From positions 6,318 to 70,317 of the forward strand of contig UREN01000001.1 in NCBI GenBank assembly GCA_900546885.1: a stretch of DNA of 64,000 nt. Direction: 5' to 3'. Under the pieces are notes generated by a model, which had not been told where the DNA came from, made no database searches, and saw only the letters and a list, made by a program, of their open reading frames with translations. The translations under genes and the position numbers were made by a program. Shown here in pieces: positions 32,499 through 39,896 of this stretch (position 1 is the first letter of the stretch; each line of letters begins with the position of its first letter). Source of the DNA: an uncultured Oscillospiraceae bacterium (lineage in GTDB: Bacteria > Bacillota > Clostridia > Oscillospirales > Ruminococcaceae).

Positions 32499-33776
32499 TT
32501 GAAGCTGGAAAAGGGTACGGTGCGCACGCTTGCGTTTGTTCTGTTCGGCGCCATTTTGTTCTACTGGGCGCTGGACCATTGGGAGTTGCTGTGGAATGCG
32601 GTGCGCCTGTGCGCCAGGCTGACGTTTCCGTTCTTTCTGGGCTTTTGCATTGCCTTTGTGCTGAATGTGCCCATGCGGGCGCTGGAAAAAAAATTCTGGC
32701 CGGAAACCGATAAAAAAGCACTGAACGCCCTGCGCCGGCCCATGTGTATTCTGGTTTCGCTGGTGCTTATTCTGGCCATTCTCACCGCAGTGGTGATGCT
32801 GGTGGTGCCCGAGCTGGTGAATGCATTTGGCGTGCTGGCAGACCAGATTCCCGTTTTTCTGAAAAATGCGCAGGCCTGGCTTCTGGCCAATGGGGACGCC
32901 TTCCCCGCTTTGCAAGATTGGCTGTCTGCCGCGCAAATCGACTGGAACAGCATTGGCCAAACCCTGCTTGGCTATGTAACCACCGGCGCGGGCAACCTGC
33001 TGGGCGGCACGGTGCATGTGGTAACCGGCATTGCCGGCGGCGCCACCAACACCATCATCGCTTTCATTTTTGCTTTGTATATCCTGCTTGGAAAAGAAAA
33101 GTTCAAACACCAGCTTATTGTGCTGGGGCAGGCATTTTTGCCGCAGCGCGCCTGCAACGCGCTGGCCCATGTGGGCAAGGTGGCGGCGCGCACATTTGCC
33201 AAATTTGTGTCGGGGCAGTGTATCGAGGCCTGTATTTTGGGCACGCTGTGTTGGCTTGGCATGCTGCTGTTCCGCTTTCCCTATGCGCCCATGGTGGGCG
33301 CGCTGGTGGGCATCTCGGCGCTGGTGCCCATTGTGGGCGCGCTGGTGGGCACCGTGGTGGGGGCCTTTATGATTATGATGGTAGACCCCATTTTGGCCGT
33401 ATGGTTTGTGGTGTTCCTGCTGGTGCTGCAGCAAATTGAGGGCAACCTCATTTACCCGCGTGTGGTGGGCTCTTCGGTGGGGCTGCCGCCGGTATGGGTG
33501 CTGGTGGCCGTCACTGTGGGCGGCAGCTTGTACGGTGTTGCGGGCATGCTGTTTGGCGTGCCCACGGCCAGCGTGGCCTACACGCTGGTAAAAGAGGCCG
33601 CTGCCCGGCGCCTGGCCGCAAAGGCGGCGGGCAATGCGCCCGCAGGCGGCACTTTGCCGCAAAGCGCACAGCCCGGCGCGCCCGGTGCCAAAGAGGAAAA
33701 GCCCGTGCCTCAGCCTGCCGCAAAACGTGCGCGGCAGCCGAAGAAGAGCGGCACCGGGCCGCAGGAAGGCCGGTGA
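32499..33776 (+). CDS. AI-2E-family transporter (PerM/YdiK-like permease)
   Basis: Multi-pass membrane protein of the AI-2E exporter superfamily, 425 residues. I prefer TTG 32499 (GAGG 9 bases upstream) over an in-frame GTG at 32484. About seven to eight helices: an N-terminal pair, a long extracytoplasmic segment (about 90-160), and the C-terminal core with the family stretch YAPMVGALVGISALVPIVGA, QQIEGNLIYPRVVG and GGSLYGVAGMLFGVP. Members act variously as exporters or sodium/proton antiporters, so the cargo is not predicted. The last 60 residues are a low-complexity, Ala/Pro/Lys-rich cytoplasmic tail. Confidence 0.9.
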   Translation: MKLEKGTVRTLAFVLFGAILFYWALDHWELLWNAVRLCARLTFPFFLGFCIAFVLNVPMRALEKKFWPETDKKALNALRRPMCILVSLVLILAILTAVVMLVVPELVNAFGVLADQIPVFLKNAQAWLLANGDAFPALQDWLSAAQIDWNSIGQTLLGYVTTGAGNLLGGTVHVVTGIAGGATNTIIAFIFALYILLGKEKFKHQLIVLGQAFLPQRACNALAHVGKVAARTFAKFVSGQCIEACILGTLCWLGMLLFRFPYAPMVGALVGISALVPIVGALVGTVVGAFMIMMVDPILAVWFVVFLLVLQQIEGNLIYPRVVGSSVGLPPVWVLVAVTVGGSLYGVAGMLFGVPTASVAYTLVKEAAARRLAAKAAGNAPAGGTLPQSAQPGAPGAKEEKPVPQPAAKRARQPKKSGTGPQEGR

Positions 33777-33806
33777 GCCTTGCGCCACGGCCGGAAAGGA
33801 ATTTTC

Positions 33807-34436
33807 ATGAGTTTATTGTCAGATGCGAAAAGCATGCTGAAAAAAGACCCCGCGGCCCGCAGCCTTGCGGAAGTGATGCTTTTGTACCCGGGGTTCCACG
33901 CGCTTATTTTTTACCGCATCTCTCACTGGCTGTTCGGCCACCGGCGCTTTTTTCTGGCGCGCACCGTCAGCCAGTGGGGCCGGGGCTTTACCGGCATTGA
34001 GATCCATCCCGGCGCCACCATAGGCGACGGGCTTTTCATCGACCACGGCGCGGGCGTTGTGGTGGGCGAAACGGCCGAGATCGGCAACAATGTCACAATT
34101 TACCACGGCGTTACGCTGGGCGGCACGGGCAAGGACGAGGGCAAACGCCACCCCACGGTGTGCGACAATGTGCTGATTGGCACGGGCTGCAAAGTGCTGG
34201 GGCCCATCACCATTGGGGAAAACAGCCGCATCGGCGCCAACAGCGTGGTGCTTACCGATATTCCCGCCAACGCCACTGCCATCGGCATCCCCGCCAGCGT
34301 AGTGCGCATCAACGGCAACAAAGTGGTGCACGAAAGCGAAGTGCTGAACCAGCGCGATTACCCGGACGTGGTGCATGCCGAGCTGGCCGCCCTGAAACAG
34401 CGCCTGGATGCACTGGAACAGCAAGATGGGAAATAG
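33807..34436 (+). CDS. cysE: Serine O-acetyltransferase
   Basis: Makes O-acetylserine from serine and acetyl-CoA, the first step of cysteine synthesis. 209 residues from ATG 33807 (AAAGGA 6 bases upstream), the shorter EpsC-type found in Firmicutes. The N-terminal helical domain is followed by a left-handed beta-helix of hexapeptide repeats; the active-site loop is [14 protein letters not shown] with the catalytic Asp-His, and the acetyl-CoA region [14 protein letters not shown]. The C-terminus adds a helical tail. No cysK is adjacent. The permease gene ends 30 bases upstream. Confidence 0.95.
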   Translation: MSLLSDAKSMLKKDPAARSLAEVMLLYPGFHALIFYRISHWLFGHRRFFLARTVSQWGRGFTGIEIHPGATIGDGLFIDHGAGVVVGETAEIGNNVTIYHGVTLGGTGKDEGKRHPTVCDNVLIGTGCKVLGPITIGENSRIGANSVVLTDIPANATAIGIPASVVRINGNKVVHESEVLNQRDYPDVVHAELAALKQRLDALEQQDGK

Positions 34437-34442
34437 GCATAC

Positions 34443-34470
34443 AAAAGCCATGGGCGCGCCCATGGCTTTT
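34443..34470 (+). terminator. Palindromic terminator after cysE
   Basis: 28-bp perfect palindrome with arms AAAAGCCATGGGCG / CGCCCATGGCTTTT. It can act in both directions, for cysE and for the converging arsR-type gene. Confidence 0.85.
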
Positions 34471-34520
34471 CTGTTCTCTTTCTTTTCTGCAAAAGCCCCG
34501 GCCAGGCACCAGGGCGGCCC

Positions 34521-34871
34521 CTATCGCTCGCAGAGATGCTCCAGCGCCTTTTCCAGAATATCTTTCACATGGGCATCATTCAGGGAATAATACACATTCT
34601 TGCCCTCTTTGCGCGAGCGAATCAGTTTTGCCGTGCGCAGTGCGCGCAGCTGATGCGACACGGCGCTGGTGGTCATGTTCAGCAGCGCGGCCAAATCACC
34701 CACGCACAGCTCGCCCTGCTCCAGCGCCCAAAGAAGCTGAATGCGCGTGCCGTCACCCATCACTTTGAAAAAATCGGATAAATCGTACAGCACAGACGTA
34801 TCCGGCATGCTGGGGCGCACAGCTTCCAGCCTCTGCTGCTGCCCGCTGGCACGTTTTTCCTTGTTTTCCAT
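34521..34871 (-). CDS. ArsR/SmtB-family metal-sensing repressor
   Basis: 116-residue winged-helix repressor. The helix-turn-helix reads LCVGDLAALLNMTTSAVSHQL and the wing is SRKEGKNVYYSL. In the alpha-3 position many cadmium/lead sensors have CVC; here it is CVG, so that site is incomplete. The alpha-5 site is present: DAHV near residue 100 and the downstream EHLCE, as in the zinc/cobalt sensors SmtB and CzrA. Divergent from the HMA protein and P1B ATPase genes, with an SmtB-like operator between them; metal binding should release the DNA and turn on efflux. Confidence 0.9.
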   Translation of the reverse strand: MENKEKRASGQQQRLEAVRPSMPDTSVLYDLSDFFKVMGDGTRIQLLWALEQGELCVGDLAALLNMTTSAVSHQLRALRTAKLIRSRKEGKNVYYSLNDAHVKDILEKALEHLCER

Positions 34872-34960
34872 ATGCTTCGGCGCCCCCGTTTCGCTGTTCG
34901 TTCAAGTAAAAAATGGCGCGGCCCTGTTGCCGCCGCACCCAAAACAGCACGTTTTTTCTT

Positions 34961-34989
34961 AGTATAATCTTTTTTTGCGGGAAATGCAA
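34961..34989 (-). promoter_or_regulatory. Promoter of the ArsR-family gene
   Basis: Minus-strand TTGCAT (34984-34989), 17-bp spacer, TATACT (34961-34966), back-to-back with the efflux promoter. Confidence 0.7.
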
Positions 34990-35007
34990 AATTTTTTCTG
35001 AAATATA

Positions 35008-35037
35008 TTGACATTTGAGCAAATATTCAAGTATAAT
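35008..35037 (+). promoter_or_regulatory. Metal-efflux promoter with SmtB/CzrA-type operator
   Basis: Consensus TTGACA (35008-35013) and TATAAT (35032-35037) with an 18-bp spacer. The spacer holds TGAGCA-AA-TATTCA (35016-35029), close to the SmtB operator TGAACA-N2-TATTCA, so repressor binding would block polymerase directly. Confidence 0.85.
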
Positions 35038-35090
35038 GGCAGCAGAACGAACCGCGGCCTGCCCGCGGCCGACTGATGGAGGGAATCGAT

Positions 35091-35309
35091 ATGAAAAAGA
35101 CATTCAAGCTGGACGAAATTGACTGCGCGAACTGCGCGCTGAAGCTGGAAGACGCCCTGCGCAAAGTGGACGGTGTGCAGGACGTAAAAGTAAACTTCCT
35201 TTCCCAGAAGCTGACACTGGCCGCCGCGGACGATGCCTTTGACAGCGTGCTGAAGCAGGTGGTGAAAACCGCCCGCAAGGTAGAGCCAGACTGCGAAATC
35301 ATCCTGTAA
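35091..35309 (+). CDS. Small HMA-domain metal-binding protein
   Basis: 72-residue ferredoxin-like HMA domain with the metal-binding motif DCANCA (Cys pair at residues about 11-14); GGAGGG lies upstream of ATG 35091. It is a stand-alone domain equivalent to the N-terminal metal-binding domain of ZntA/CadA ATPases. The ATPase 84 bases downstream lacks this domain, so the two together look like a split ZntA. It may deliver metal to the ATPase or sense metal load. The start of the protein (KKTFKLDEIDCANCALKLED) fits the ZntA/CadA type more than copper chaperones. Confidence 0.88.
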   Translation: MKKTFKLDEIDCANCALKLEDALRKVDGVQDVKVNFLSQKLTLAAADDAFDSVLKQVVKTARKVEPDCEIIL

Positions 35310-35393
35310 AACGGGCGCGCAGGGCTGTGCGGCAGCCAGTTTGCCGCCCGCGCCTGCGGCCGCATCTTATCAGAAGGAAAGGGGCTTTTTTCC

Positions 35394-37250
35394 ATGAGCA
35401 AAAAGCAGAAGAAAGGCCTTGTGCGCATTGGCGCAGGCGCCGTTCTGCTGGTGGCCGCATACCTGCTGCCGGTGGAGGGCTGGGCCGCGCTGGTGGCATT
35501 CCTTGTGCCGTACGCTGTGGTTGGCTGGGACGTGCTGTGGAAAGCTGTGCGCAACATTCTGCACGGGCAGGTGTTTGACGAAAACTTTTTAATGGCCCTG
35601 GCCACCATAGGCGCCTTTGCCACAGGCGAATATTCCGAGGGCGTGGCCGTGATGCTGTTCTACCAGGTGGGCGAATGGTTCCAGCGCTATGCCGTGGGGC
35701 GCTCGCGCCGGTCCATCGCGGCGCTGATGGATATCCGGCCGGACCACGCCAACCTTGTGGGCCCGGACGGCACCGCCCGGCAGGTGGACCCGGATGAAGT
35801 TCAAGTGGGAGATGTCATTCTGGTGAAGCCGGGCGAACGCGTGCCGCTGGACGGCACTGTGCTGGAGGGCAACAGCATGATGGACACGGCGGCCCTCACC
35901 GGTGAAAGCGTGCCGCGCCGCACGGCGGAAGGCGACACCGTCATCAGCGGCTGCATCAACGGCAGCGGGCTGCTGCGCGTGCGTGTGGAGAAGCCGTACG
36001 GGGAATCTACGGTGGCCAAAATACTGGACCTTGTGGAAAACGCCGGTGAGAAAAAGGCCAAAGCGGAAAACTTCATTACAAAATTTGCCCGCTGGTATAC
36101 CCCCGCCGTGGTGATTGCCGCGCTGGCATTGGCCGTATTGCCCCCGATGGTGCTGGGTGGCGGCTGGGCCGATTGGGTGCGCCGCGCGCTGATTTTCCTT
36201 GTCATCAGCTGCCCGTGTGCGCTGGTCATCAGTGTGCCGCTCTCGTTCTTTGGGGGAATTGGCGGCGCCTCGAAGCGCGGCATACTGGTGAAGGGCGGCG
36301 CTTATATGGAGGTGCTGGCCAACGCCCGCACGGTGGTGTTTGACAAAACGGGCACGCTGACGAAGGGTGTGTTCAGCGTGACGGCCGTGCACCCGCACGA
36401 AATTGACAAAACCCATCTTGTGGAGTTGGCCGCGCTGGCCGAAAGCTATTCCACACACCCCATTGCCGTCTCGCTGCGCGCGGCATACGGCAAAACGCCG
36501 GACGCCGCCCGTGTGGCCGGCTATGAAGAGCTTTCCGGCCGGGGTGTGCGCGCCAGGGTGGACGGCCACACCGTATGTGTGGGCAACGGCAGGCTGATGG
36601 ACGAAGCCGGGGCCCAATGGCATGAATGCCATTTGACAGGCACGGTGGCGCATGTGGCGGTGGACGGCAGCTATGCCGGGCACATCGTCATTTCCGACGA
36701 AGTGAAGCCGGACGCCGCAGCGGCCATTGCCGCACTGAAAGAAGCGGGCGTGAAAAAAACGGTGATGCTGACGGGCGACGCCAGGGAAGTAGGCGAGGCT
36801 GTGGCAAAACAGCTTGGCATAGACGAAGCTTACACCCAGCTGCTTCCGGCCGATAAGGTAGAGCACATGGAACGTTTGCTGGCCCGGCAGCCGAAAGGTG
36901 AGGCACTGGCCTTTGTGGGTGACGGCGTGAACGATGCCCCGGTGCTGGCCCGCGCCGATGTGGGCATTGCCATGGGCGGCATTGGCTCGGACGCGGCCAT
37001 TGAGGCAGCGGACGTCGTGCTGATGGACGACAAGCCCTCCAAGCTGGCCGAGGCCGTGCGCATCTCGCGGCGCACACTGCGCATTGTGCATCAGAACATT
37101 GCGTTCGCGCTGGTGGTAAAAGCGCTGGTGCTGGCGCTGGGCGCGCTGGGCATGGCCACTATGTGGGAGGCTGTGTTTGCCGATGTGGGCGTGATGGTGC
37201 TTGCCATTTTGAACGCCATGCGCGCGCTGAAAGCACCGCAGGAGCCATGA
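35394..37250 (+). CDS. zntA: P1B-type zinc/cadmium/lead-exporting ATPase without N-terminal HMA domain
   Basis: ATP-driven heavy-metal efflux pump of the plasma membrane, 618 residues. Visible: actuator loop LTGESVP, the membrane metal site CPC in ISCPCALVIS, phosphorylation site DKTGTLTKG, the HP motif STHPIA, nucleotide-hinge MLTGD and GDGVNDAPVL. The last helices contain NIAFALVVKA and ADVGVMV, the Lys and Asp pattern of the P1B-2 (Zn/Cd/Pb) class. No metal-binding domain precedes the first helix; the protein starts almost directly with membrane segments. It is controlled by the adjacent ArsR repressor and operator. Confidence 0.94.
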   Translation: MSKKQKKGLVRIGAGAVLLVAAYLLPVEGWAALVAFLVPYAVVGWDVLWKAVRNILHGQVFDENFLMALATIGAFATGEYSEGVAVMLFYQVGEWFQRYAVGRSRRSIAALMDIRPDHANLVGPDGTARQVDPDEVQVGDVILVKPGERVPLDGTVLEGNSMMDTAALTGESVPRRTAEGDTVISGCINGSGLLRVRVEKPYGESTVAKILDLVENAGEKKAKAENFITKFARWYTPAVVIAALALAVLPPMVLGGGWADWVRRALIFLVISCPCALVISVPLSFFGGIGGASKRGILVKGGAYMEVLANARTVVFDKTGTLTKGVFSVTAVHPHEIDKTHLVELAALAESYSTHPIAVSLRAAYGKTPDAARVAGYEELSGRGVRARVDGHTVCVGNGRLMDEAGAQWHECHLTGTVAHVAVDGSYAGHIVISDEVKPDAAAAIAALKEAGVKKTVMLTGDAREVGEAVAKQLGIDEAYTQLLPADKVEHMERLLARQPKGEALAFVGDGVNDAPVLARADVGIAMGGIGSDAAIEAADVVLMDDKPSKLAEAVRISRRTLRIVHQNIAFALVVKALVLALGALGMATMWEAVFADVGVMVLAILNAMRALKAPQEP

Positions 37251-37272
37251 GCCTGCGGCATGACGGAACCAT

Positions 37273-37313
37273 AAAAAGAGGCGGCCTGTGGGTTTCACAG
37301 GCCGCCCCTTTTT
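37273..37313 (+). terminator. Terminator after the metal ATPase gene
   Basis: Stem AAAAAGAGGCGGCCTGTG / CACAGGCCGCCCCTTTTT with one mismatch and a GGTTT loop, followed by a T run. Confidence 0.87.
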
Positions 37314-37387
37314 GCTGTTTTTTGCAACCGCGCCCTGGCTGCCCCCTGCGCAGAGCACGCTGAAAACACCCGCGCCCCGCACGGCGG

Positions 37388-38254
37388 TTAGCCCAGCATG
37401 GGCTTTAAAAGGAAGAAATAAACCAGCACGATGGCGCCCAGCACAATGCGGTACCAGCCGAACACTTTGAAATCGTGCCGCTTCACATAGTTCATCAGAA
37501 AACGAATGGACAGCATGCTTACCACAAAGGCCGTCAGCATGCCCACGCCCAGCACGGCCAGTTCGGCCGCCGAGAATGAAAAACCAAATTTCAACAGCTT
37601 GATAAGGCTGGCACCCGCCATGACGGGGATGGCAAGAAAGAACGTGAATTCCGCCGCCAGCGTGCGTGAACAGCCCAGCAGAATGCCCCCCAGAATGGTG
37701 GCGCCGGAGCGGGATGTGCCCGGCACCAGGCTAAGCACCTGAAACAGGCCAATGCCAAACGCCGTGGCCCAGCTGAGGCTTTCCACCGTGGCCATTTTCA
37801 CCCGGCGCGGGCTCGATTCCACCACAATGAACAGCACGCCATACAAAATAAGCATGGCGGCCACCACGGGCGGGTTATGCAGGTGTTCGGTCATCCAGTC
37901 GTCCAGCGGAAGGCCAACCAGCATGGCGGGCAAAACCGCCACCAGCACCTTGAACCACATCAGCCACACATCCTGCCTGCAATAGCGGCGCACAAGGTAA
38001 TGGCCCGCCCCCTCGCCGTTATGGCGCACGGCCCTGCGGTTGCAGAAGGGCCACAGCTTGCCCCAGAACAGCACCACCACCGCCAGAATGGCCCCAAACT
38101 GGATAACCACATCGAACATCTCTTTAAATGCGTCCGACATGCCCAGCGAAATAAATTCATCCACCAGAATCAGATGGCCTGTGCTGGAAATGGGCAGCCA
38201 TTCCGTAATGCCCTCCACAATGCCCAAAATGGCCGCTTTCAACAAATCTAGCAT
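37388..38254 (-). CDS. uppP: Undecaprenyl-diphosphatase UppP (BacA)
   Basis: Dephosphorylates undecaprenyl diphosphate to recycle the lipid carrier for peptidoglycan; gives basal bacitracin resistance. 288 residues from ATG 38254, GGAGG 10 bases upstream; eight or so membrane helices. Both catalytic motifs are present: EGITEWLPISSTGH at residues about 16-29 and PGTSRSGATI at about 180. It is 85 bases downstream of exonuclease III on the same strand, with a nested palindrome in the gap that may separate the two transcripts. Confidence 0.96.
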   Translation of the reverse strand: MLDLLKAAILGIVEGITEWLPISSTGHLILVDEFISLGMSDAFKEMFDVVIQFGAILAVVVLFWGKLWPFCNRRAVRHNGEGAGHYLVRRYCRQDVWLMWFKVLVAVLPAMLVGLPLDDWMTEHLHNPPVVAAMLILYGVLFIVVESSPRRVKMATVESLSWATAFGIGLFQVLSLVPGTSRSGATILGGILLGCSRTLAAEFTFFLAIPVMAGASLIKLLKFGFSFSAAELAVLGVGMLTAFVVSMLSIRFLMNYVKRHDFKVFGWYRIVLGAIVLVYFFLLKPMLG

Positions 38255-38277
38255 AATGAAAAAACCTCCGTTTTGGC

Positions 38278-38331
38278 GGCCGGGCAAAGGTGCGCTTCGG
38301 GCCCCGTACGGGGCCCGCCATTTGCCCGGCC
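38278..38331. repeat. Nested palindromes between exonuclease III and uppP genes
   Basis: Outer arms GGCCGGGCAAA (38278-38288) and TTTGCCCGGCC (38321-38331) enclose an 18-bp perfect palindrome GGGCCCC-GTAC-GGGGCCC (38299-38316). It can form a branched RNA structure. There is no strong T run after it on the minus strand, so it may act as an mRNA end-protecting structure more than as a terminator. Confidence 0.7.
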
Positions 38332-38338
38332 AATGCTG

Positions 38339-39094
38339 TCAATCACGCAGAAGCACGCCCACCGGGCAATGGTCCGAGCCCAGCACATCCGAATAGATCA
38401 TGGCGTCCTCCAGCTGCGGCACAAGCCGGTTGGAAATGACAAAATAGTCAATGCGCCAGCCGGCATTGGTGTCGCGCGCACGGCGGAAATAGCTCCACCA
38501 AGTATATGCGCCCGTTTTGTCCGGATATTTCTGGCGGAAGGTGTCGGCAAAGCCGCTTTCCAGAAGCTGGGTAAACTTGCCGCGCTCTTCATCGGAAAAG
38601 CCGGCCGACCCCCGGTTCGGCCCGGGGTTTTTCAAATCGATGGGCTGGTGTGCCACGTTCAAATCGCCGCAGTACACCACGGGTTTTTTGGCATCCAGCC
38701 CAAGCAGGTATTCGCGCAGCGCGTCTTCCCACTGCATGCGGTATGCAATGCGGCGCAGGCCGTCCTGACTGTTGGGCGTGTAGACGTTTACCAGGTAAAA
38801 GTTTTCAAATTCCAGCGTGATGGCCCTGCCTTCATGGCTGTGCTCTTCCGCACCGATGCCGTAGCAGACGGCCAGCGGGGCGCGCCTTGTAAACACCGCC
38901 GTGCCGGAGTAACCCTTCTTTTCCGCCGAATACCAGTATTGCTCATAGCCGGGCGCGTCAAACTGCGCCTGCCCGGGCTGCATTTTTGTCTCTTGAATAC
39001 AGAATACGTCTGCATCCAGCTTGCGGAATGTCTCTTCAAAACCCTTGTTCAGCACGGCGCGAAAGCCATTTACATTCCAGGAGATAAGCTTCAC
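38339..39094 (-). CDS. xth: Exodeoxyribonuclease III
   Basis: AP endonuclease and 3'-5' exonuclease of base excision repair, 251 residues. I take GTG 39094 as start: VKLISWNVNGFR is the normal family N-terminus and GGTGG lies about 8 bases upstream; the longer frame upstream has no homology. Catalytic residues are visible: Asn in WNVNG, Glu in IQETKMQ, Asp-Asn in GDLNVAH, and the terminal GSDHCPV. A possible promoter 200 bases upstream leaves a long, structured leader. Confidence 0.95.
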   Translation of the reverse strand: MKLISWNVNGFRAVLNKGFEETFRKLDADVFCIQETKMQPGQAQFDAPGYEQYWYSAEKKGYSGTAVFTRRAPLAVCYGIGAEEHSHEGRAITLEFENFYLVNVYTPNSQDGLRRIAYRMQWEDALREYLLGLDAKKPVVYCGDLNVAHQPIDLKNPGPNRGSAGFSDEERGKFTQLLESGFADTFRQKYPDKTGAYTWWSYFRRARDTNAGWRIDYFVISNRLVPQLEDAMIYSDVLGSDHCPVGVLLRD

Positions 39095-39157
39095 TGTCCT
39101 TGCCACCTTTCCTGTCGTTCTGCGGCACATTGCGCACAGCATTTTTGCCTGTGCCAT

Positions 39158-39296
39158 AAAAAGCCCCGCCATGCGGCCCAAAGCCTGGCTTGCGGGGCCG
39201 CTTACAGGCCTTGGCACCGCATTGGGGCCTGCCCTGCCGCCGCAAGGCGGGCGCACTTGTTTCAAAAAGCCTTGGCCTTTTGGGCCCGCCGGGCGC
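39158..39296 (-). ncRNA. Candidate leader or small RNA upstream of exonuclease III
   Basis: A minus-strand extended -10 (TGGTATAAT, box at 39303-39308, T-rich -35 region) would start RNA near 39296. Downstream, GCGGGGC/GCCCCGC (39192-39198 with 39163-39169) is followed by five T (39158-39162), a terminator shape. The segment GGGCCGC (39195-39201) can pair instead with GCGGCCC (39173-39179), so two helices compete. This could be a small RNA or an attenuator. No known riboswitch, 6S or SRP RNA motif is recognised. Confidence 0.35.
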
Positions 39297-39302
39297 GGAA
39301 AC

Positions 39303-39331
39303 ATTATACCATAAAACCAGGCGGGAAAAAA
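39303..39331 (-). promoter_or_regulatory. Extended -10 promoter upstream of exonuclease III
   Basis: Minus-strand TATAAT (39303-39308) preceded by TGG, giving an extended -10, and a T6 stretch 17 bp upstream as a weak -35. Confidence 0.5.
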
Positions 39332-39402
39332 GCCGCAGGCGGCCTGCCATTTGTAACTCTTTTGCAAACAGATTTTCGCAGGTCTGATACAAATTGTTCG
39401 CA

Positions 39403-39418
39403 GAATGTTCAAACATTC
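39403..39418. promoter_or_regulatory. Inverted repeat GAATGTT-CA-AACATTC
   Basis: Perfect 7-bp arms with a 2-base centre, just upstream of a TATGAT box (39423-39428) and the Ser/Thr lipoprotein gene. Candidate operator; the regulator is unknown. Confidence 0.5.
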
Positions 39419-39495
39419 ATTGTATGATACGTCATGTGCTGTGAGAGGGATTTGAACGCAGCACACCATTGGAGAAAAAGGAGTGTATTCAGATT

Positions 39496-39750
39496 ATGAA
39501 AAAGATGTTAGCCGTTCTGGTGGCTGCCTGTGTTCTGGCGCTGGGCCTTGTTGCCTGCAGCTCTACTACAAGCAGCAGCACGCCTGCTTCCACGTCTTCC
39601 AGCGTGGCCAGCACCAGCGAACCTGCTTCCACCTCTACCAGTGAGCCCGCTTCCACCTCTACCAGCGAGCCCGCTTCTGCTTCCACCAGCGAGTCTGCTT
39701 CCACATCTGAGTCTGGCAGCAGCTCTCTGTCTGCTTCCACAGCCGAGTAA
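39496..39750 (+). CDS. Short Ser/Thr-rich lipoprotein with tandem repeats
   Basis: 84 residues: a basic start (MKKM), a hydrophobic signal of about 17 residues and the lipobox LVAC, then almost only Ser, Thr, Ala, Glu and Pro. AAGGAG lies 11 bases upstream of ATG 39496; TTG 39469 is an alternative start. The mature part is built of ASTSTSEP-like octapeptides and should be extended and unstructured, as a spacer on the cell surface or a glycosylation substrate. I do not recognise a family. It has its own terminator. Confidence 0.75.
   Translation: MKKMLAVLVAACVLALGLVACSSTTSSSTPASTSSSVASTSEPASTSTSEPASTSTSEPASASTSESASTSESGSSSLSASTAE
39622..39693 (+). repeat. Three tandem 24-bp repeats in the lipoprotein gene
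   Basis: Units at 39622-39645, 39646-39669 and a diverged third at 39670-39693, each encoding an eight-residue PASTSTSE-like unit. The first two differ at only two bases, which points to recent duplication. Confidence 0.85.
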
Positions 39751-39772
39751 GCAGCAACACCGGCAAACAGCC

Positions 39773-39817
39773 AAAGCCCGCAGGGCACGCCAAATTCGGC
39801 GCGCCCTGCGGGCTTTT
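39773..39817 (+). terminator. Bidirectional terminator between the lipoprotein and ZIP genes
   Basis: 14-bp stem AAAGCCCGCAGGGC / GCCCTGCGGGCTTT with a 16-base loop. Confidence 0.85.
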
Positions 39818-39896
39818 CATTTTGAGCCCCGGCCCTGTCCCAAAAAGGCAGGCGGCAGTGAAAAGCAGGCTTTGCCTTTCCGCTGTGCGCCGGGGT

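Larger units (their letters stand above)
39095..39495. other. 401-base gap with structured RNA signals
   Basis: On the minus strand it carries an extended -10 promoter near 39303 and a hairpin plus T run (39158-39198), described separately. On the plus strand it ends with an inverted repeat (39403-39418) and the start region of the Ser/Thr lipoprotein gene. No protein-coding region is apparent. Confidence 0.65.

Noticed and set aside
35589-37382. 597-codon minus-strand frame opposite the metal ATPase
   Set aside because: Antisense to a gene with all P-type ATPase motifs; no family motif of its own.
39101-39300. 6S RNA, SRP RNA, T-box or known riboswitch in the exonuclease III leader
   Set aside because: None of the conserved sequences (for example the SRP tetraloop region or the T-box core) could be found; only generic hairpins are seen.
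39469-39495. Upstream TTG start for the Ser/Thr lipoprotein
   Set aside because: It would place nine polar residues before the Lys-rich start of the signal peptide; ATG 39496 gives a normal lipoprotein signal. Kept as an alternative only.
39622-39693. CRISPR-like short repeats
   Set aside because: The 24-bp units are directly adjacent, lie in frame and encode an octapeptide; there are no spacers.
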